A DNA stretch of 64,000 bases from Bradyrhizobium zhanjiangense (GTDB taxonomy: Bacteria; Pseudomonadota; Alphaproteobacteria; Rhizobiales; Xanthobacteraceae): the NCBI RefSeq assembly GCF_004114935.1, contig NZ_CP022221.1, forward strand, positions 2,005,001 through 2,069,000, read 5' to 3'. Below, piece after piece: positions 62,130 to 64,000 of the stretch; the first letter of the stretch is position 1, and the number at the start of each line of letters is the position of its first letter. A model generated the notes under the pieces. That model searched no databases. It saw nothing but the letters and a program-made list of their open reading frames with translations, and had not been told where the DNA came from. The position numbers were made by a program, and so were the translations under genes.

Positions 62130-63038
62130 TTATTCGGTCGCCTTGAAGCGCGTTACACTGCTCCGGCCATCGACGCTGACAGGCACGTCACCCTCGACCG
62201 TGGCCCGCCGTACGACGCGATGCTGGTCCCCGTAATCGTTGACCGCGTAATGCTGCGTTGCGCGGTTATCCCATATTGCAATATCGCCCTCCAGCCAGTT
62301 CCAGCGCACAGTGTTTTCGGGCGCGGTGATGTGAGATTGGAACAGATCGAACAACTTTTGTCCGTCGTATTTGCCGACTCCAACAAAGTGCTTCACCAAG
62401 GCGCCGAGCACTAGCGTCCGCTCGCCTGTTTCGGGGTGGACGCGTACAACGGGATGCTCGGTCTCAAAAACCGTTCTGGTGAACACCTCGTCAAAGTGCT
62501 TCTTGTCGACCTCACGGATACGCGCGATCCCGGCGTAATCGAAAACGTTGCTGTGAACGGCCCATAGGCCGTCGGCAAGCCGTTGTAGAGGCGGCGGCAG
62601 ATCAAGATAAGCGGCAGCTGTGTTCGACCACACGGTGTCGCCGCCGAACCTTGGCATTACAATGGCCCGCAGGACCAAAATCTTGGGATAGGCTTCGGCG
62701 AAGGTCCCATCCGCATGCCAAACGTCTGCGCGACCGCCGCCGCGAGTGGAGTCCAGTTCGAGGAGCGACGCCATCCCCTTGGTGGCACCGAGCATGGGAT
62801 GCGGCACTAACTTTCCGAGACGAGCGGCAAAGCGCTCCTGCTCGGCGTCATTGAGATGTCCTTGATTACGGAAGAAGATCACCTTGTGCTCAAGCAATAA
62901 GCTGTTAATCGCAGCGATCGCGTGATCCGGTAGATCGCCTGATAGCTTGATATTTTTGATTTCGGCGCCGATGCGCGCTGCACGTTTCACCACATCGGTG
63001 CTCGGAACGACGCCACCGATCAAAGCTGTTGTGCTCAT
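62130..63038 (-). CDS. TauD/TfdA-family Fe(II)/2-oxoglutarate dioxygenase
   Basis: 302 residues from the ATG at 63038; the ribosome site is weak. The iron ligands are visible: His108 and Asp110 in VWHADGTF and the distal His in NRATQHYAVNDYGDQHR, followed by Arg in RVVRRATVEGD for 2-oxoglutarate. Related to taurine/alkylsulfate/2,4-D dioxygenases; substrate cannot be told. It is convergent with the trb operon and not part of conjugation, so it marks cargo or the element boundary. Confidence 0.87.
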   Translation of the reverse strand: MSTTALIGGVVPSTDVVKRAARIGAEIKNIKLSGDLPDHAIAAINSLLLEHKVIFFRNQGHLNDAEQERFAARLGKLVPHPMLGATKGMASLLELDSTRGGGRADVWHADGTFAEAYPKILVLRAIVMPRFGGDTVWSNTAAAYLDLPPPLQRLADGLWAVHSNVFDYAGIARIREVDKKHFDEVFTRTVFETEHPVVRVHPETGERTLVLGALVKHFVGVGKYDGQKLFDLFQSHITAPENTVRWNWLEGDIAIWDNRATQHYAVNDYGDQHRVVRRATVEGDVPVSVDGRSSVTRFKATE

Positions 63039-63264
63039 GTTGCGTTTGTAAGCCCTTGCAGTTTCTCTCTCTCTCGCCTCTCGGAGCGAATGATCTTCAG
63101 CAAGCATCGTGCCAAGCGAAAGACGAGCATGTACCGCAATGCGCACTGAACGAATCGTGGTATTTGGCGCGAGTCTCTGATCAGCGGCGAGCAAGACATT
63201 TCGTGGCCATTTACGTAAGTCAGCGTTGCGCGCCAAGAATTCGTATTAGTCGTGAAAAATGGCG

Positions 63265-63510
63265 TTACTTACTATGCACAATCTCGATTTCATCTTCCGA
63301 CATATAAAGATTGCGGAAAACAATGGATAAAGGGAGCTCAAGCTCCTCTCGGAACCTCTCCATGTCGATGGTCGCGCGGCTGAAGCGGCTCAAAATAACA
63401 TTGAAGGTTTGCAACACCGCGTTGGTGAGGAGTGCCATTCCAGTCGAATACAATGGTGGATTTCGTGCGTGAACCTAAGGGACGCGATCGTGCGATATTA
63501 ATTTGTTCGA
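63265..63510 (-). pseudogene. Possible HAD-hydrolase N-terminal remnant
   Basis: On the minus strand TIVFDWNGT (the HAD DxDxT-like start, with Asn in place of the second Asp) is followed, after a one-base shift, by LLTNAVLQTFNVILSRFSRA and RFREELELPLSIVFRNLY, then an early stop. The rest of a HAD fold is absent. The resemblance is short, so this is tentative. Confidence 0.35.
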
Positions 63511-64000
63511 GACTAGGTATTTGCTGGTCTACATGTCTGGGGTGGTCGCAGTGGATATGGCCGAACAGAGTTGTCAGGCGTGCAACGCGATTCAGTGAGC
63601 TCAACGGGCGGATTGTTCTTCCAAGGTGAGATGGGGTTTGCAGAGCGTGCGCATTGCTGTTTTTTGTGGTTCTGTTTCTGGATCGAGTTGTTTAAGCAAT
63701 GGCCATGCCAGGCGGCGCTGGCAAGCCACAATGCCGAATGAACTTTCGATATTCGCGCTGTACTGGACCTGACACGATATTGTGCCTCTGTCAGAATACG
63801 GACAAGTGTCTACAGCGCGATAAGCCCGAGCTGACTGTTCGGTTAGTAAATGTGGCGAGGTAATTGTATGCCCGGGCTAATCTCTACTAATGCCGCTGGA
63901 GCGGTGAGAGCTGCAGATGTAATGTCCATCGGCGCTGTTGGCCACGGTCATGTACAATATCGTCTCAGTCCTGAGCCAGGATAAGAGCTGCAACTTCCTG
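63511..64000. other. No supported gene
   Basis: About 490 bases at the right edge. Frames here are short and without recognisable motifs, including a 38-codon plus-strand frame at 63868. A gene may begin beyond the window. Confidence 0.4.

Noticed and set aside
63868..63984. A 38-codon frame near the right edge
   Set aside because: No ribosome site or family resemblance.
1..64000. CRISPR array, tRNA or rRNA genes
   Set aside because: I saw no regularly spaced repeat-spacer pattern and no tRNA or rRNA sequence that I recognise, though a covariance search could find a tRNA I missed.

Overview
The window looks like part of a high-GC alphaproteobacterial genome, most likely Hyphomicrobiales (Bradyrhizobium/Mesorhizobium-type). 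The evidence is a rhizobial-type conjugation gene set (DUF2840, TraF-like peptidase, transglycosylase, DUF3363 relaxase, TraG, trbBCDEJKLFGI, DUF2274), an HWE histidine kinase, and promoter matches to the alphaproteobacterial general-stress sigma factor EcfG. It reads as a conjugative mobile element (integrative and conjugative element or plasmid) whose backbone is interrupted by cargo and smaller mobile elements. No rRNA, tRNA or CRISPR array was recognised.

Region 1 (53-5927) is a block of three overlapping tyrosine-recombinase genes plus a DUF6262 protein, Tn554/RIT-like in layout; genes 2 and 3 carry frameshifts. Region 2 (5980-7080) is an antirestriction ardC gene preceded by a very long imperfect hairpin. 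Region 3 (7137-20982) is a stress cargo: two single-domain response regulators, an AI-2E-type permease fused to a GAF domain, CsbD, a YciF-type ferritin-like protein, a membrane protein with a 25-residue companion, an HWE kinase, an ECF sigma factor with two ChrR-like anti-sigma paralogues, and a beta-carbonic anhydrase. EcfG-like promoters precede at least three of these genes. Decayed IS256, histidine-kinase and integrase remnants lie among them.

Region 4 (21290-25378) is a RIT element (recombinases in trio) with nested inverted repeats, inserted inside the 3' part of a second ardC gene, whose two pieces can be read on either side. Region 5 (25476-37668) is the maintenance backbone: a rearranged parB, a strawberry-notch helicase, a Toprim protein, DUF2493, DUF736, remnants of XRE and DUF2285 genes, an AlpA-type HTH protein, and a RepA-like initiator followed by three iteron-like repeats. 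No parA is present.

Region 6 (38186-50734) holds the DNA-processing genes (DUF2840, TraF, transglycosylase, relaxase, TraG, ribbon-helix-helix protein), broken up by two IS110 transposases and a complete IS66 element with an 8-bp target duplication. Region 7 (50768-61965) is the trb mating-pore operon; an MFS transporter flanked by 16-bp direct repeats sits just before trbB. Region 8 (62130-64000) is outside the transfer module: a TauD/TfdA dioxygenase, a possible HAD-hydrolase remnant and non-coding sequence.

Taken together, the mating pore and most DNA-processing genes look intact, while partition (parB, parA) and several recombinases look damaged. This could reflect real decay or sequence/assembly errors; the sequence alone cannot separate the two.
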